This document shows, in pieces, positions 1 through 11,659 of a stretch of DNA of 64,000 nucleotides. A program made the translations under genes and the position numbers. A model generated the notes under the pieces. It made no database searches. It was not told the DNA's origin and saw only the letters and a program-made list of their open reading frames with translations. This DNA is from Diabrotica undecimpunctata (taxonomy: Eukaryota > Arthropoda > Insecta > Coleoptera > Chrysomelidae): positions 143,725,108 through 143,789,107 of the forward strand of contig NC_092804.1 in NCBI RefSeq assembly GCF_040954645.1, in the 5' to 3' direction. Every line of letters starts with the position of its first letter. The stretch's first letter is position 1.

Positions 1-1130
1 CCAAACAGTCACTCTAGAGGTATTTTATAAAACGCAATCAATTATTTGAGGCTTCATTTTTAAGGTATATTGAAAAAAACTTCAACATTTTATTAAACTG
101 TTATTAAAAAATAGGACTTTTTTGCTTATATTTATAATAATTTTGAAATTTCTTATATCACACGCTTCTAAGTCGAGTCGATTATAAGTGTTCTTTGCCG
201 CTTGTTGAGCCTTTAGCGCATCCTTTTAGCTGGGCTCTTTGTTTTGTGCAGTTTTGATGGGTGCTCTGGGTCGCACAAGGTATGATCAATTTCAGATACA
301 AGGTTGAAAGACAAGTAATTGCGAGGTATTTGGCTGGATCTTGGGTATGGTTTTGACGATAGGGTTGATAGTTATGTATCGTATCTTCGATCCATCCAGC
401 GTCAGCGCTAAAAATAGCTGGCGTTGAAAATTGATTTTCCCAAAAATCATGAATGTCTTACTAGTTTGTCACATTTCCGCATCTATTTTTGATTCTATTT
501 AGGCGGCCTGAATAAACGGATAATTGTTGTTCATTGTATCAAAAAAACTGATGCACTAAATATGATCATCGAATACTCAACGAACTCAACGATCAAATTG
601 AATGAACTGTAACGGATTCGGTTTGTAATAGCATATAGTATTACATAATGTAATTCACCTAGCATGAGTTCACACGTTTTTTATCTGATAACAATCGAAC
701 AATCATCTAGTATTAATTTATTGTTCGGAGAAAATGCATTTGCCAAAAATTGCACATGCGTTTCCTCAAATAGCACTTGCGTTTTTCAAAATTTTATTAT
801 TACAAAATTACTGACGAATCTTCAACTATAAACATGGATATATTATTATTTTTTTAGTTGAACAAACTTGTGTTTGAAGTGAATCAGTGAATACATATCT
901 TCAAGTGAAAAGTAGTGGATCATTTGTAATTCTTTAAATCGCCAGCTTTCGGCTTATCCTATAAATCAAAAAAGGCATTATCTAGAAGAACACAATCACT
1001 TATTTAAAGAGCTTAAGAATCACCACACAGACATATTTTATGCCTATATCAGAATGAGTCTGGATACATTTCTGTATATTTATCATACCATCCGTATGAA
1101 TGTCACGTAGTTTGAGAACCACCAATAAAC
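1..1130. other. No gene recognised
   Basis: AT-rich DNA without a convincing ORF, splice-bounded exon or recognisable transposon domain. A short stretch around 180-400 is somewhat GC-richer but gave no readable protein. Confidence 0.5.
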
Positions 1131-1139
1131 TTGTAATTT

Positions 1140-1466
1140 ACCATGCGATCAAAAGCTTGATCGCGATGTAAAACAAACTATTTTGTTCTGGCATCGACAT
1201 CGCTGTAAACCGCGGTGATAGGTCGCGAGGGTGAACGGGTGATACATCCTTGGTATGTGCGATCTCATAAGAAAATGACGGTTTGTTTTGACATCGATGT
1301 ATCGACCGCGACCTACACCGCACACATCCATGTATCTTTGGTATGTCCGTACCCTAAAACTGGACGCTTAAGCCTAAAGCAGGATGCTCTTCTCGAAGAG
1401 CAACTCAACGGGACTCTAAAAGAAACTAAAGAGAGCTGTCAGAAGTATATGAAATATATATTTTAA
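1140..1466. repeat. Unidentified GC-richer repeat with internal near-duplications
   Basis: Contains related blocks in opposite or repeated orientation, such as cgacatcgctgtaaaccgcg near 1195 and gacatcgatgtatcgaccgcg near 1290, each followed or preceded by a ttggtatgtgcg / ttggtatgtccg motif. Short overlapping ORFs on both strands are a by-product of the GC content and match nothing I know. Confidence 0.35.
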
Positions 1467-2236
1467 ACAGGAAGCGAATATTATGGAATCACATCATTAA
1501 AAGGAACGGTTTAGTCCAACTTCACTTCAACAAAACATAGCGTATAAGTTAGTTCGCACACTATTATAAAAAAGTATATAAAATTTGAAATGACCTGCGA
1601 ACAAAACGCCACTGTTTGTTGTTTAGTCTTGGCTAACTATTATATTAAGTTTAGTGTTTGAGTCACTTTAAAATTTGCGGAAATACCACCTCGTTACATG
1701 GTGTCAAAACGATTTAAAAGATTTCCATTTACTTATTTTATAACAATTTTTTATAACTAAATATGTAAATAATCGGTTATCGTTTACATGAAAACACTCA
1801 TTAAAGTTTAGAATATGTGTTCTTAAAAATAAAAAAAAAAGATAAATAAACATGCATTATTAATGTTAATATTTTAATGAATTATCTTAATTTATCAAGC
1901 GTTTTAATGTTTTTACTACTTTATGATAATGATAACGATGGTGTTAAGTTTTATGCAACAATAAAAATATGGGTTTTCAGCTTCACCAAAAGATGACCCT
2001 TGCTACAATTTTAGTAATTCCATTTTCACCCATACCCTACTACGTCATATGTTAGGAAAACGTTTTTAAGTTAGTAATGTAAGTCATGACGTGAGGTATC
2101 CGAGACATATCATGAATTTATGCAGATAACATTGAAAAAATGTTACTTTTCTTTTATAAACTATAGGTTGATATACAGGATGCAGCATTAGTGCGAGGAA
2201 GCCCTAGTACTCATTTCTCGTAAGAGATACGAAAAG

Positions 2237-2259
2237 ACCTACAAGTCGACCTTGTAGGT
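2237..2259. other. Perfect 9-bp hairpin
   Basis: ACCTACAAG, loop TCGAC, CTTGTAGGT. It is an isolated, uninterrupted stem about 200 bp before a Tc1-like transposase remnant. No function can be assigned; 1467-2230 holds nothing else recognisable. Confidence 0.5.
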
Positions 2260-2461
2260 GTAAAGTTCCTGGGAGACAATCTACACACAGCCAAACTTAT
2301 ATGGAATCACCAAGTATTTCAAATCAATATTGGTTTTTATTGAAAATTAACAAACCGATAAAACACTCAGATCACAGCTCGGTACATTATAGATTATTTG
2401 CTTTAGTTGTACATTAAACTAAAATAAATGAACTTACTTTTGGGTTCAAAAAAACGAAAAT

Positions 2462-3470
2462 ATGCCTAATGTGTGGTTAACGCAGGTGCAAAGGAGAAAG
2501 ATTTATGCCCATAGGGACATAGCGGCAGTGGTTGGTGTACAACAGGGCGTTGTGGCAAAATCTTATGCTAGGCATCGGGAATTAGTAACGCTTAAGAATA
2601 GACTAAGACAAAGTGGCCAAAAAGTAACAATGGCTCGCCACTATCGTTTCATTGACCAATTAACTAGAAGAAACCCAACAATTTCTCACCCACAGCTCCA
2701 AACGCAACTTTTGGAAGCTACAGGTATAAGTGTTTCAGTTAAAATGATAAGAAAAAGACTTCGTACCCACGGACTTTACAACAGTAGACAGTTACAGGTT
2801 CCCGAATTATCCAGATAGCTCAATATTGATCGCTTAAATTGGTGTCTTTAACACCAAAACTAGAACATTAGAAATTGGCAAAATGTGCTATTTTCAGCCG
2901 AAACCAAGATTTGTGAAAAATGATATGATCAACGAATTCGTGTACTTAGAGAGCGAAGAAGACAAGCAAAAACGATAATTACCAGATCTGTTCACAGATA
3001 TAAAGGAGGAAGTGTCATGAGGTGTCTGAGGAGGTATTATGATCAATAAAAAAACTTCTTTAATTTTCATCCAACCAACTTTAACAGCTCGTAGGTATTT
3101 TGATTTTATTCTAGAACCTGTAGTTAGGCTCTGGAGAGGTGCAATGGGAGAAAATTTAATTTTCGTGCATGGTAATGCGCCTCCACGTACCAGCAGAGTG
3201 ATTATAGACTTCCTTGAAGCAGAAGATATCCTGTGCTGGAGTGACCTACTTGCTCACCCGACCTTAACCCTATAGAGCAATTGTAGGATATGCTTAAAAG
3301 AAGAACTAGAGCTCACCAGGAGAATCCACAAAACACTACACAGCTAGTACGAGCTGGTTTTGAAGAATGGAACAACCTGTCAAAACAAAATATTGACAAT
3401 TTATTTAGGAGCATGCCCACGCAAATTAAAGCTTGCATAAGGGTTAGGGGTGGTTACACTGACTACTAAA
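2462..3470 (+). pseudogene. Tc1/mariner-type transposase, decayed
   Basis: The first part (2462-2818) encodes an N-terminal helix-turn-helix region: GVQQGVVAKSYARHRE, then a second segment with ISHPQLQTQLLEATGISVS and MIRKRLRTHGL, the paired-type DNA-binding region of Tc1 transposases. The catalytic part resumes around 3039-3275 with IFVHGNAPPRTSRVIIDFLE (the DNAPPH box, with its first Asp changed to Gly). After a frame change comes LNPIEQLWDMLKRR near 3265-3302 (the DPNPIEHLWD box), followed by a C-terminus ending IRVRGGYTDY near 3440-3468. The central DDE region between about 2820 and 3040 is scrambled. With frameshifts and a lost catalytic Asp this cannot be an active enzyme. I could not define terminal inverted repeats confidently. 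Confidence 0.8.
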
Positions 3471-3649
3471 AAAACCAAAAATAAATAAAAACAATTTAAA
3501 CAAGTCGTTTCCAATTGAAAATTTTGATGTCATTAACCTTAAGACATATGGTTTCAATTTATTATTTCAAGAGTTAACCGTTTTCTTTAGTTAGTTTAAG
3601 TATTGGCGATTAAATTGCTTTAAAATAAATATTCGTTGACTTTGTATGT

Positions 3650-4135
3650 TGCTTTTTTTAAATTCGATTGAAATAATAAGAAATAGCAGAAATAATCCAT
3701 ATAGCATTGGTTGTGTGTACACAGAAACAGACAAGACCAGAAAATCTGTGTGAATTATTTAGTGTCATGGAATTTACATTAAAATCGCCTGTTAAAAATA
3801 TGAATTTATTTAAAATTTGTATGCAAAATAAGATTAAGGTTTTCATAAAATACATCAAATTTACCTTTAGGAGATCTGTAGCATACTAAAATTGTGTGTG
3901 GATTTGAATTATAATGCCACTTCAACCCACATACCTCAATGGTATTTTCAACACTGTACTGATCGAGTAAAATGGTACTAACCTTCATATCATCTCTTAT
4001 CCAAACTGCAACGCCACCACATTTATATTGGGATCTACTAAAAGAATTTACAATTTTAAAATTTGGAAAACTATAAACCTCGCCATCTGCTGACCACGTC
4101 TCAGTCATCAGCATATAAACAATCCATTTTAAATT
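3650..4135 (-). pseudogene. LINE endonuclease fragment (CR1/jockey-like)
   Basis: Reading leftward from about 4130: LMTETWSADGEV (the conserved ETW glutamate motif), then CGGVAVWIRDDM (GGG-VAIYV box), VCYRSPKG (Y-x-x-P) and LTGDFNVNS (GDFN box) after a frame change near 3810. These are the ordered motifs of an AP-type endonuclease as found at the start of ORF2 in jockey/CR1-like non-LTR elements. The SDH end motif is not visible, so the fragment stops within the domain. It probably belongs to the same minus-strand element as the ORF1 pieces at 4546-5017 and 7825-7948. Confidence 0.75.
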
Positions 4136-4545
4136 GATTTATTTTAGTCCCTAAATATTTGACATAAGGAGATCGTACCCATCCCTTCGTTTTTTCTGTT
4201 TAAAAGTCACTTTTTCATCCTTTACTTTATTTGCGTATGTGTTGGGCTCTTCATAAAAAACATAGGAGCCTACTGGTCATAGTTTTGAGTCCATCGCCAT
4301 ACCGAAATTTTGTTTAAAAATTGAGAATTTAAAAGATGAATATATGTTGGGACATTCAGCAGTTAACGACGTACACATTACTTCTGGAAAGTGTTATCTT
4401 AAAATTTTCTGCCGTTGTATGTTGGTGTACTCTGGTAACATGGAGATTTCTGAAAACTTCATCGTTTGTTAAATTAATAATATCTGAATATTTTGCCTCA
4501 GTTTATATTCTTAAATCTCAGCTGATAATTGTTTATTATTTTCGA

Positions 4546-5017
4546 TTAAGAAAACAACTCGTTTATTTTTATTGGTAACATTTTTAAACACAGTTTTTGT
4601 TGGGGAATTCTTTCTTTATGAACAGCTGGACTTTCATTAACAGCAATATTTTTTGCGGGTGTAATTTTTTTGTTTTTTAAGTATTCTTTACTGCTAGACT
4701 GAATCGGTCGTTCAAAATTTAGGTCTCTTTTAGAATGGTTTATTAAATTCATATTTTGTTGAGTAGATGGCGACAGGTCGGTTAATTGCGTATATTTAAA
4801 TAAATCTAGTTGTTATTTCAGTAAATTTATCGTAATTTGGGGATTTGATATTATTATTTCATTCTAATTAATAATTTTCTTCAAGCACCTGATTTCAATT
4901 AGCCTCGGATCCTCATCGTCATCCTCTCTATGCAAGATTTCGTTTGCTGGATCACTTAATCTCACACTTTCTTCAAAGCATATAACTGTTTCATCGTCGA
5001 TATATTTAATACATTTT
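4546..5017 (-). pseudogene. LINE ORF1, C-terminal part (split by RTE insertion)
   Basis: A single minus-strand frame runs from 5017 to 4546 with two internal stops (after KKIIN and after NLLK). It contains IKYIDDETVICFEESVRLSD, an acidic stretch REDDDEDPR and a basic Lys-rich tail. Its N-terminal half lies at 7825-7948, beyond the RTE element. Together they form an ORF1-type nucleic-acid-binding protein of a non-LTR element, placed upstream of the endonuclease fragment at 3650-4135 as expected for ORF1-ORF2 order. Domain identity beyond the zinc-binding start is unknown. Confidence 0.6.
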
Positions 5018-5027
5018 AATTGCTTCA
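5018..5027. repeat. Target-site duplication, left copy (AATTGCTTCA)
   Basis: Ten bases identical to 7815-7824 at the other end of the RTE element. The pre-insertion reading frame of the host LINE ORF1 is restored when one copy is kept, which confirms the duplication. Confidence 0.85.
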
Positions 5028-7814
5028 AGTCAATGTACAGGACAAAAAAGAAAAGGCCCCCAGTGCCCAGCACTTCCCAGAGACTTGATCACGGCAGCGA
5101 TCAAACAACTAACGGAAGGGGGGGTGCTAAGAATCCCTGGGTAAGACCGGCTGCCACAAGATGACAATTTGGCTATGCTCCTACAATAGTCGAACACTGA
5201 CGGACGACAATAGATTCCCAGAAATAGAAAGTGAACTAAAGGATATAAAATGGGATATCCTTGGTATATGCGAGACCAGAAGAAAAAGTGATGAGTATAT
5301 AATACTAAAAAATGGCACACATTTTATGCATAAAGGTGGCGAATACACGGGAGTGGGATTCTTGGTAAAACAAAGCCTCACACAGTGTATCGAAGAATTC
5401 AAGCCCATATCAGACAGAGTAGCATATCTCATCATCAGGATTAATAAAAGAACCACTCTGAAAGTGATCCAAGTATACGCTCCGACCAAAAGCCACGACG
5501 ATGAAGAAGTAGAAATATTTTATGATGAAATAAGAACAGCTATAGATACAAATAAAGCAAATTACGAAATACTATTAGATTTTAATGCTAAATTGGGCAA
5601 AAAAGAGGAAGATTACGAACATTTAATTGGTAACTATGGCTACGGAAAAAAAAACGATAGAGGAGAAATGCTTCTCAATTTCATGAATGAACATAACATG
5701 TACTCAATGAACTCCTTTTTCAATAAAAAACCAAGCAGAAAATGGACATGGATGAGCCTCGATAAAAAGATAAAGAATGAAATAGATTATATCTTAACGA
5801 AGAATAGAAACCTAGTAGGAGACGTATCAGTATTAAATCAGTTTGACCTAGAAAGCGACCATAGACTAATAAAAACAAAACTAATAATTAACAAAAAACT
5901 AGAAAGAAAAAGAATACATGAAAAAAGATACAATTGGACATCTGAAGAAATCAGAAATAGTGAATTTAATAAAAAGATAGCGCATGCATTAAATCAAGTT
6001 AGCATGCAGCAGATAAACTCCAATGATATTGATGATTTGAATAACCTTATTACCGAAACAGTGAATAAAAGCCTTCTGCAACTGAAAAACCCAAAAACAA
6101 CATACAATGAATTAGACAAAGAAATATTACAACAATTAAAAAGAAGGAAGATCTTAAATAAATCTAACAAAAGGAGAACCGACGAATATAGAGAACTTAA
6201 TAGGCAGATTAGAAAAGGAATCAGACAACAAAAAAGAAAAGAAAACGAAAAATTAATAACAGCAACTATTGAAAAAAATAAGAGTATGGAATGCCTCAGA
6301 CCGACACTAGGACGACATCAGATGATATCATTAATGGGAAAAGACGAAAATGAAATCACAACTAGAGAAAACATACTGACACGAATAGAAGAATTTTACA
6401 CAGAACTTTACAGAACACATCAACAAGATGATGAGATGAGACCAGCACGGAAATTAATAAAAAATGTTGGATCAGAAATAATGCCAAAAGCAACAATTTC
6501 AGAGGTAACTACAGCATTGGAAAACATGAAGAGAAATAAAGCTGCAGGAGAAGATAGTATTACCACAGATATGATATTAGAAGGAGGTAAGGAACTAATT
6601 GCAATTGTAACTAAGCTTGTGGACAGTTGTTTACATCAGGGCAAAGTCCCTAAGAGCTGGAACAACTCTAAAGTAATCTTATTACACAAGAAAGGTGATA
6701 GTCGAAAATTGGAAAACTACAGACCCATCAGCCTACTGTCACAACTGTTTAAAATACGCACCAAAGTCATAACTACTCGACTAACAAGAAAATTAGACGA
6801 ATACCAACCATATGAACAGGCAGGTTTTAGAAAAGGCTATTCAACTTCCGATCACCTGTTAACCACAAAAATATTAATAGAAAAATGTAACGAATACAAG
6901 TTTCCAGTTTTCCTAGCATTTGTAGACTACGAAAAAGCTTTCGATACCATAGAATTTCACCTTAGTTTTGTAGGACGTTTTTAAAAACCTAAATTGGAAA
7001 TATAAGGGAATAAACATCAATGGCCGCTACCTCAGTAATCTACGATTTGCAGATGACATAATCCTGATAGCTACTGACCTACAAGAAATGCAAACCGTGC
7101 TTTTAGAACTACATACCGAATCTTCTAAAATAGGACTGAAAATGAATTTAAACAAAACAAAAGTCATGCACTCCGAAGACACCGTGACAATAATAAACGA
7201 TAAAGTTATAGAAAAAGTTGAAGAATATATATACTTAGGACAAAAAATAATACTAAATAGGGAAATTCAAACTGAAGAAATAAAAAGAAGAGGAAAGTTA
7301 GCTTGGGCAGCATTCGGTAAACTGAACTATATACTCAGAAATAACAAATTCGATTACATCTTAGATCTAAAGTTTTTGATGCATGCATTATTCCGATATT
7401 AACTTATGCGGCACAAACATGGACAATCACAAAAAAGAATATGAATATACTTAGAGTCACTCAACACGCGATGGAAAGAGCAATGCTAGGTATATCAATT
7501 AAGGACAAGAAAACAAACACATGGATAAGACAGAAAACCAAAGTCACCGATGTGGTGCAAAAATCATTAAAGTTGAAATGGGAATACGCTGGACATGTAG
7601 CTACGAGCGATCTAAACAAATGGCACAGATCAATTTTAACCTGGAGACCATACCAACACAAAAGACCCAGAGGTAGACCTCCTACGAGATGGACAGATGA
7701 TCTGAAAAGGACTGCCGGGAAAAATTGGCTACTAGTAGCGTACAATAAAAAACAATGGAAAGGAAGACTTGAAGAGGCTTATGTTCAGATGTGGACGTGA
7801 ATGGCTAGACGAAG
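5028..7814 (+). mobile_element. RTE-type non-LTR retrotransposon, near full length
   Basis: A 2.8-kb element bounded by AATTGCTTCA duplications. It has a leader with GGGGTGCTAAGAATCCC just before the start codon (the same 17 bases occur in the leader of the minus-strand LINE at 56250), one long ORF, and a very short 3' end after the LEEAYVQMWT terminus. The 3' end (gacgaag) shows no long poly-A, in keeping with RTE elements. It inserted into the ORF1 of an older LINE. An internal deletion removes part of the reverse transcriptase, so it is inactive. Confidence 0.85.
5161..7800 (+). pseudogene. RTE-type endonuclease/reverse transcriptase polyprotein, internally deleted
   Basis: The first 607 codons (5161-6984) are open. 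The endonuclease comes first: CSYNSRTL (residues 6-13), ICETRR (the Glu motif), VQVYAPT, DFNAKLG, then IDYILTKN and ESDHRLIKT near residue 230. After a Lys/Arg-rich linker the reverse transcriptase follows: MKRNKAAGEDSI, VILLHKKGD, YRPISLL, EQAGFRKG and FVDYEKAFD near 587. A deletion at about 6955-6985 removes roughly 200 bp, including motif B, and shifts frame. The protein resumes near 7010 with YLSNLRFADDIILIA (catalytic FADD). A single missing base near 7371 shifts frame again before PILTYAAQTWT. It ends RPRGRPPTRWTDDL and LEEAYVQMWT at 7800, the typical RTE terminus. Only these few lesions disrupt it, so it is a fairly recent insertion. Confidence 0.88.
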
Positions 7815-7824
7815 AATTGCTTCA
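7815..7824. repeat. Target-site duplication, right copy (AATTGCTTCA)
   Basis: Matches 5018-5027 exactly and marks the 3' boundary of the RTE element. Confidence 0.85.
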
Positions 7825-7948
7825 GGCAGCTACTATGTGATAACGTTCCACATTTCGCACACGAAAGACCACTTTGTGCAACTTTTTGACACTTTTTTAC
7901 AGCACTTAACTACCGAGTCGTAAACACGACCGTTTTCTGAGGCTCCAT
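7825..7948 (-). pseudogene. LINE ORF1, N-terminal zinc-binding part
   Basis: Starts at an ATG on the minus strand (7948-7946), reads MEPQKTVVFTTR, meets one TAG, then continues KKCQKVAQSGLSCAKCG and THSSC-like SHSSCLK. The Cys-x2-(x7)-Cys-x2-Cys-x4-His-x2-Cys arrangement resembles the PHD/zinc-finger start of ORF1 in many insect LINEs. If the RTE insertion and one copy of its duplication are ignored, the frame joins without shift to the segment beginning at 5017. Confidence 0.6.
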
Positions 7949-8279
7949 GATGGCGTCTGGAAAATATAACACAAGATTTTGGTTTCATCACATAAATCAT
8001 GAAGCAGAACTTACCAAATTACTTGAAAAGTTTTGCGAAAAGCTAAGAAACGCTGATAATGAGATTTCTGTACATTTTCACAGTTTTGTCCACATAAAGA
8101 TCGTTTCTTCCACTAACGAAATTGATAAATCGTTTGGACTGACTGAACCACAGAGCAAATGAAGAAAACTTTGTAGTGGTACTGAGGCTATTCGTAGAAC
8201 TACATACCGTGAAAAACGCCTCTAAACAGTAAATGACTTTAGAGACAGACTTTTTGCCTTTAGGTCAGGAATAGTGTCA

Positions 8280-8725
8280 AGAATATGTACAGTGGGATTA
8301 GAAAAGGAATCGAATTATGCTCAGTGACAAGCCTAGATTTTATTTGTGAGCCCATGATGGAGAAAGAGTTCGTCGAAAACGTGGTAAAAGGAGGAAAATT
8401 CAATTGTGCCTTGAACAGGGACAGCATTTACCCGAATAGTTAGAATAGTTATCGTATGGAGTGCAGTTTACCTTTTTTTCCAATAGGATAATGCCAATAG
8501 TAGTCACTAACAGGTTTCTTTATTACTCCCGTGTTACCATTGCCCCCTGCTTCAGTTCCTGATATTTTACTCATTGAACATTTTTGGAACATAAAAAAGG
8601 GTAAGATTTTCTTCATGGCTTCATAATGAATTTGTGTCGTCACAGAGACATGAAAGTCACAACGAAGATATTAATCATCTTATTCGAAGCACATCTTGGA
8701 GACTTGCGGAATGTACCTAATTAAA
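8280..8725 (+). pseudogene. Tc1-like transposase remnant
   Basis: Heavily decayed. Visible pieces are LSDKPRFYL then HDGERVRRKRG (compare the SDE-x-RF-x-L...G-x-x-VWRR-x-G box of Tc1 transposases), IEHFWNIKK (the NPIEHLWD box) near 8571-8600 and INHLIRSTSWRLAECT near 8670-8720 (the C-terminal LI-x-SMPRR-x-x-x-CI motif). Stops and frame changes separate them. The short ORF upstream at 7947-8162 is unrecognised and may be part of it or of the older LINE leader. Confidence 0.6.
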
Positions 8726-8729
8726 TTAC

Positions 8730-9900
8730 TTAAGAAATGCCCCGGGGCTGCCCCATTGAAATTTACAGGTAAAGAATAAGGAAATGGGTTGAAACTTTTA
8801 TTATTCGATGTACTATGTAAGTCCCCGTGTTAATAAAAAAATACCTGAAAATGTTTTGATGTTTAATGGGTATTGCATTTCAATGTCATACAGTATATTT
8901 TATAATAAAAATTGAGTTAAATATCGAATGGGCTCTGTGTGATAGAGTTGTCCAAAAAATAATCTATTATCATCTCACTTTACCCCCTACGCGTATAAAC
9001 TGTTGAAAAAATAATAGCCTGAAATAGAATTGAAGCATTGATTTTATTTAATACTCCCCAGAAATAACTTGCAATGTCAGAGGAAATATAAATTTATTGT
9101 GATTTGCTTCAAAATGGGATTTGTGTTAAGTGATGTAATAAAAATTTTATTTGTTTTGTTCGATATCGTTTCTCCACAGGTGGTTCCGTTTTTAATAGAA
9201 CTATCAACTACCTAATATTATTATTGTTATGTAGGAAGTAAGTAATAAAAATAAAATCGTGATATTTTATTCGTTCGCTCGTGTATAGTACAACATAAAT
9301 AAAATAATGTAAATGCAGCAAAAATATATTATCCAATAAACGTCATCGTTCTATATTTGTCACTTGTTTTTTGAAACAATAGAAAAGTGTTTTTAGAGTT
9401 AAAAAATACATTACAAAAGAAAAACAAAACAACTAAATTTATATGAATCACTTTTCACGCGAGAGTAGGGAATTATGTTTATATGAGTATTAATGGTTAA
9501 ATTTGAAACAAAACATTAGAAAATATTTAGAATACACGTAATACACTTAGGTATAAAATTGGGCAATTGTAAAGAAAGAAAAAAAAAAGACAAATAATCG
9601 CAAAATTTTGTATTTGTATTATGCCGACTGTCGATCGACGATATCTGCGTAAGTTGACAAAAAAAGGAAGAATAATTCTAACCATCGTATGATGTCGAAA
9701 TTTTGTATAATTTACTGGAATATTGACGTTTTTTCTTTTCAAATATCATTTTACATTTTACAAATGAGTATCCTTTTCTATTGCAAATTCATCATTTGAA
9801 GAAATCCATGATAACATTTAATATTCAGTGTTTCCAAAACTGTAATTTTTCTCACTACTTAGTAATACTGACAAATTAGAGAGTACCGTCAATAGGGGAC
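8730..9900. other. No gene recognised
   Basis: AT-rich DNA. A polypurine/polypyrimidine stretch occurs near 9570-9595. No domain, exon or clear repeat boundary seen. Confidence 0.5.
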
Positions 9901-9904
9901 ATAT

Positions 9905-10800
9905 TTTAAGGAATTACTAAACAAAGGGACACAACTACCATTACAACAACAGAGGCAGCAGCAGGCACGGCAGGAGGTACAACAACAAGAACTGGGGGAA
10001 GATGGAGAAGAAAATGAATTAACTAGACCCCAACGCTAGAGGAGGTCCAAACGGCAATCCACATACAAAAAAGCCATAAAGCACCGATAATAGATAAAAT
10101 ACCGGCAGAACTACTCAAGCAAGGAGGAAGGAATTTAACAGAACAGATGTACCTGCTAATACGAGAGATATTGATAGAAGAAGAAATCCCCAACAATGGA
10201 AGAAAAGTATAATCTGACCTATTCATGCATAAAAAAGGAGACAAGCTGTGGTGTAAGAATTATAGAGGCGTCTCCTTACTTTGTTCGGGATACAAAATAC
10301 TCACAAACATCATTAATCGAAGACTCCAATCTCTCACGGAAAAAATCATCAATATCAAGCAGGGTTTAGGCAAAATACCATTGACCAACTATTTACAGTT
10401 AAACAAATACTAGCCAAAGCATGGGAATATGACATGGACGTTTACAATCTCTTTGTAGATTTTAAACAAGCCTATGATTGAATAGATAGAACAATTCTAC
10501 ATAATATATTGAAAGAATTTGGCATACCATCAAAATTAATAAGACTAGTGCAAATGACAATGACAGAAACAGAAGCACAGGTATGTATTCAGGGACAGAT
10601 CACTGATACGTTTACGATAACGCAAGGACTGAAACAAGGCGACGGACTGGCCTCAACGCTCTTTAATCTTGTTCTTGAATATGTAATTATACGGTTGACG
10701 GTGAGCGGAAATAACATACTTACAAACAAACCTACCCAATTAGCAGCATACGCAGATGATGCGTAAACATAATGCGTAGAACAGTGAATGCAGCGGAAGA
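9905..10800 (+). pseudogene. Non-LTR reverse transcriptase fragment
   Basis: Starts with a Gln-rich linker (LPLQQQRQQQARQEVQQQEL), then SHKAPIIDKIPAELLKQGGR (the KAPGPDGIPAELLK box, changed), [20 protein letters not shown], a frameshift within the QAGFR box near 10360, VYNLFVDFKQAYD (motif A) followed by a TGA, then QGLKQGDGLASTLFN (motif B, intact) and QLAAYADDA (motif C, YADD) before a stop at 10765. Order and spacing fit a LINE reverse transcriptase; endonuclease and 3' end are missing. At least one frameshift and two stops make it inactive. Confidence 0.82.
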
Positions 10801-10883
10801 AACCTACGTTGAAAACAATTATTTATGAAGTTGTAAAATTGTCCTAAACATTTAGAGCTGCAGCGCCCCCTATGTAGCCTTTC

Positions 10884-11652
10884 TAATTTACAGATTATTG
10901 TAGCTGGCTTCGAGACGAAGATAAAAAAAACCAATAGGAGCCGAGTTTGCATATTTTTTTTAATCATAGAGGCTTTATTAATAACAATTAAGAAACAAAT
11001 CTGGCGTCATTTACTACTTAAAAACCTATATTTTCAAGTATTTGTATTCTCCTTAAATTAAAATCATTATTTATTGTTAAAAATGACGAATAAAGATTAC
11101 CTTTTTTCAATGTAGCACCGAAACCGCATGTGGCAAACATTGCGGATACCGTAAACACGGCCTGAAATGTACGAAAATGTGCGAAAATTGTACTGGAGGG
11201 AGTTGCGAAAATTGTCATACTGCTGAATGTACAGAATATTAATTTTTTAGAAATGAGGATGTTTCATGGGAATGTTCTCAATAATAATTTGGTAGTAGAT
11301 TACGTTTAATAGTATTGTAAAAGTAAAAGAATTGAAAAAAAATTTGAATATTAAAAAACATTTTTTAGGGAGGTTGGGGGTGGTTTTTAAGGGTGAAAGT
11401 ATTCCAGATGTTATTATATCGACGAGCTACCCCAGATTTAAAACATCGAAATCGGCTCATTTTTCACCGAGATATTGCAAATTTTTCCGAGCGTCGCCAG
11501 ATTCGTTTCTTAATTGTTATTAATAAAGCCTCTGTGATTTTTAAAAAAAATTATACTAACTCGGCTTCGATTGGTCGTAGAAAACTCTTAATTTTTTTTT
11601 TTTAAATCTTCGTCTCGAAGCCAATTACAATAAACTGCAAATTAGAAATTTG
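10884..11652. mobile_element. Long-terminal-inverted-repeat element carrying a Cys-rich peptide
   Basis: The left arm (about 10884-11010) and right arm (about 11500-11652) are inverted copies: tctaatttacagattattgt / ggcttcgagacgaagat on the left recur reversed as atcttcgtctcgaagcc / acaataaactgcaaattaga on the right, and agaggctttattaataacaa is matched by ttgttattaataaagcctct-like sequence. Arms are about 130-150 bp, the interior about 490 bp. The interior carries the coding remnant at 11111-11242. A non-autonomous DNA transposon with long inverted repeats is the simplest reading; superfamily unknown. Confidence 0.78.
11111..11242 (+). pseudogene. Cys-rich C-terminal tail of an unidentified transposon protein
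   Basis: 43 codons and a stop: the segment includes CGKHCGYRKHGLKCTKMCEN and then CTGGSCENCHTAECTEY. The C-x3-C-G-x-R-K-x-G-L-K-C-x3-C-x2-C-x4-C pattern is like the Cys-rich tails I have seen in predicted insect proteins from transposons. An in-frame stop lies about 30 nt upstream, so only the 3' part of the gene survives, or it is the last exon. Metal binding is inferred from the cysteine spacing only. Confidence 0.5.
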
Positions 11653-11659
11653 TAGGGTA

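Noticed and set aside
1138..1466. Overlapping ORFs on both strands as a host gene
   Set aside because: No splice context, no domain, and frames overlap on opposite strands in a GC-richer repeat.
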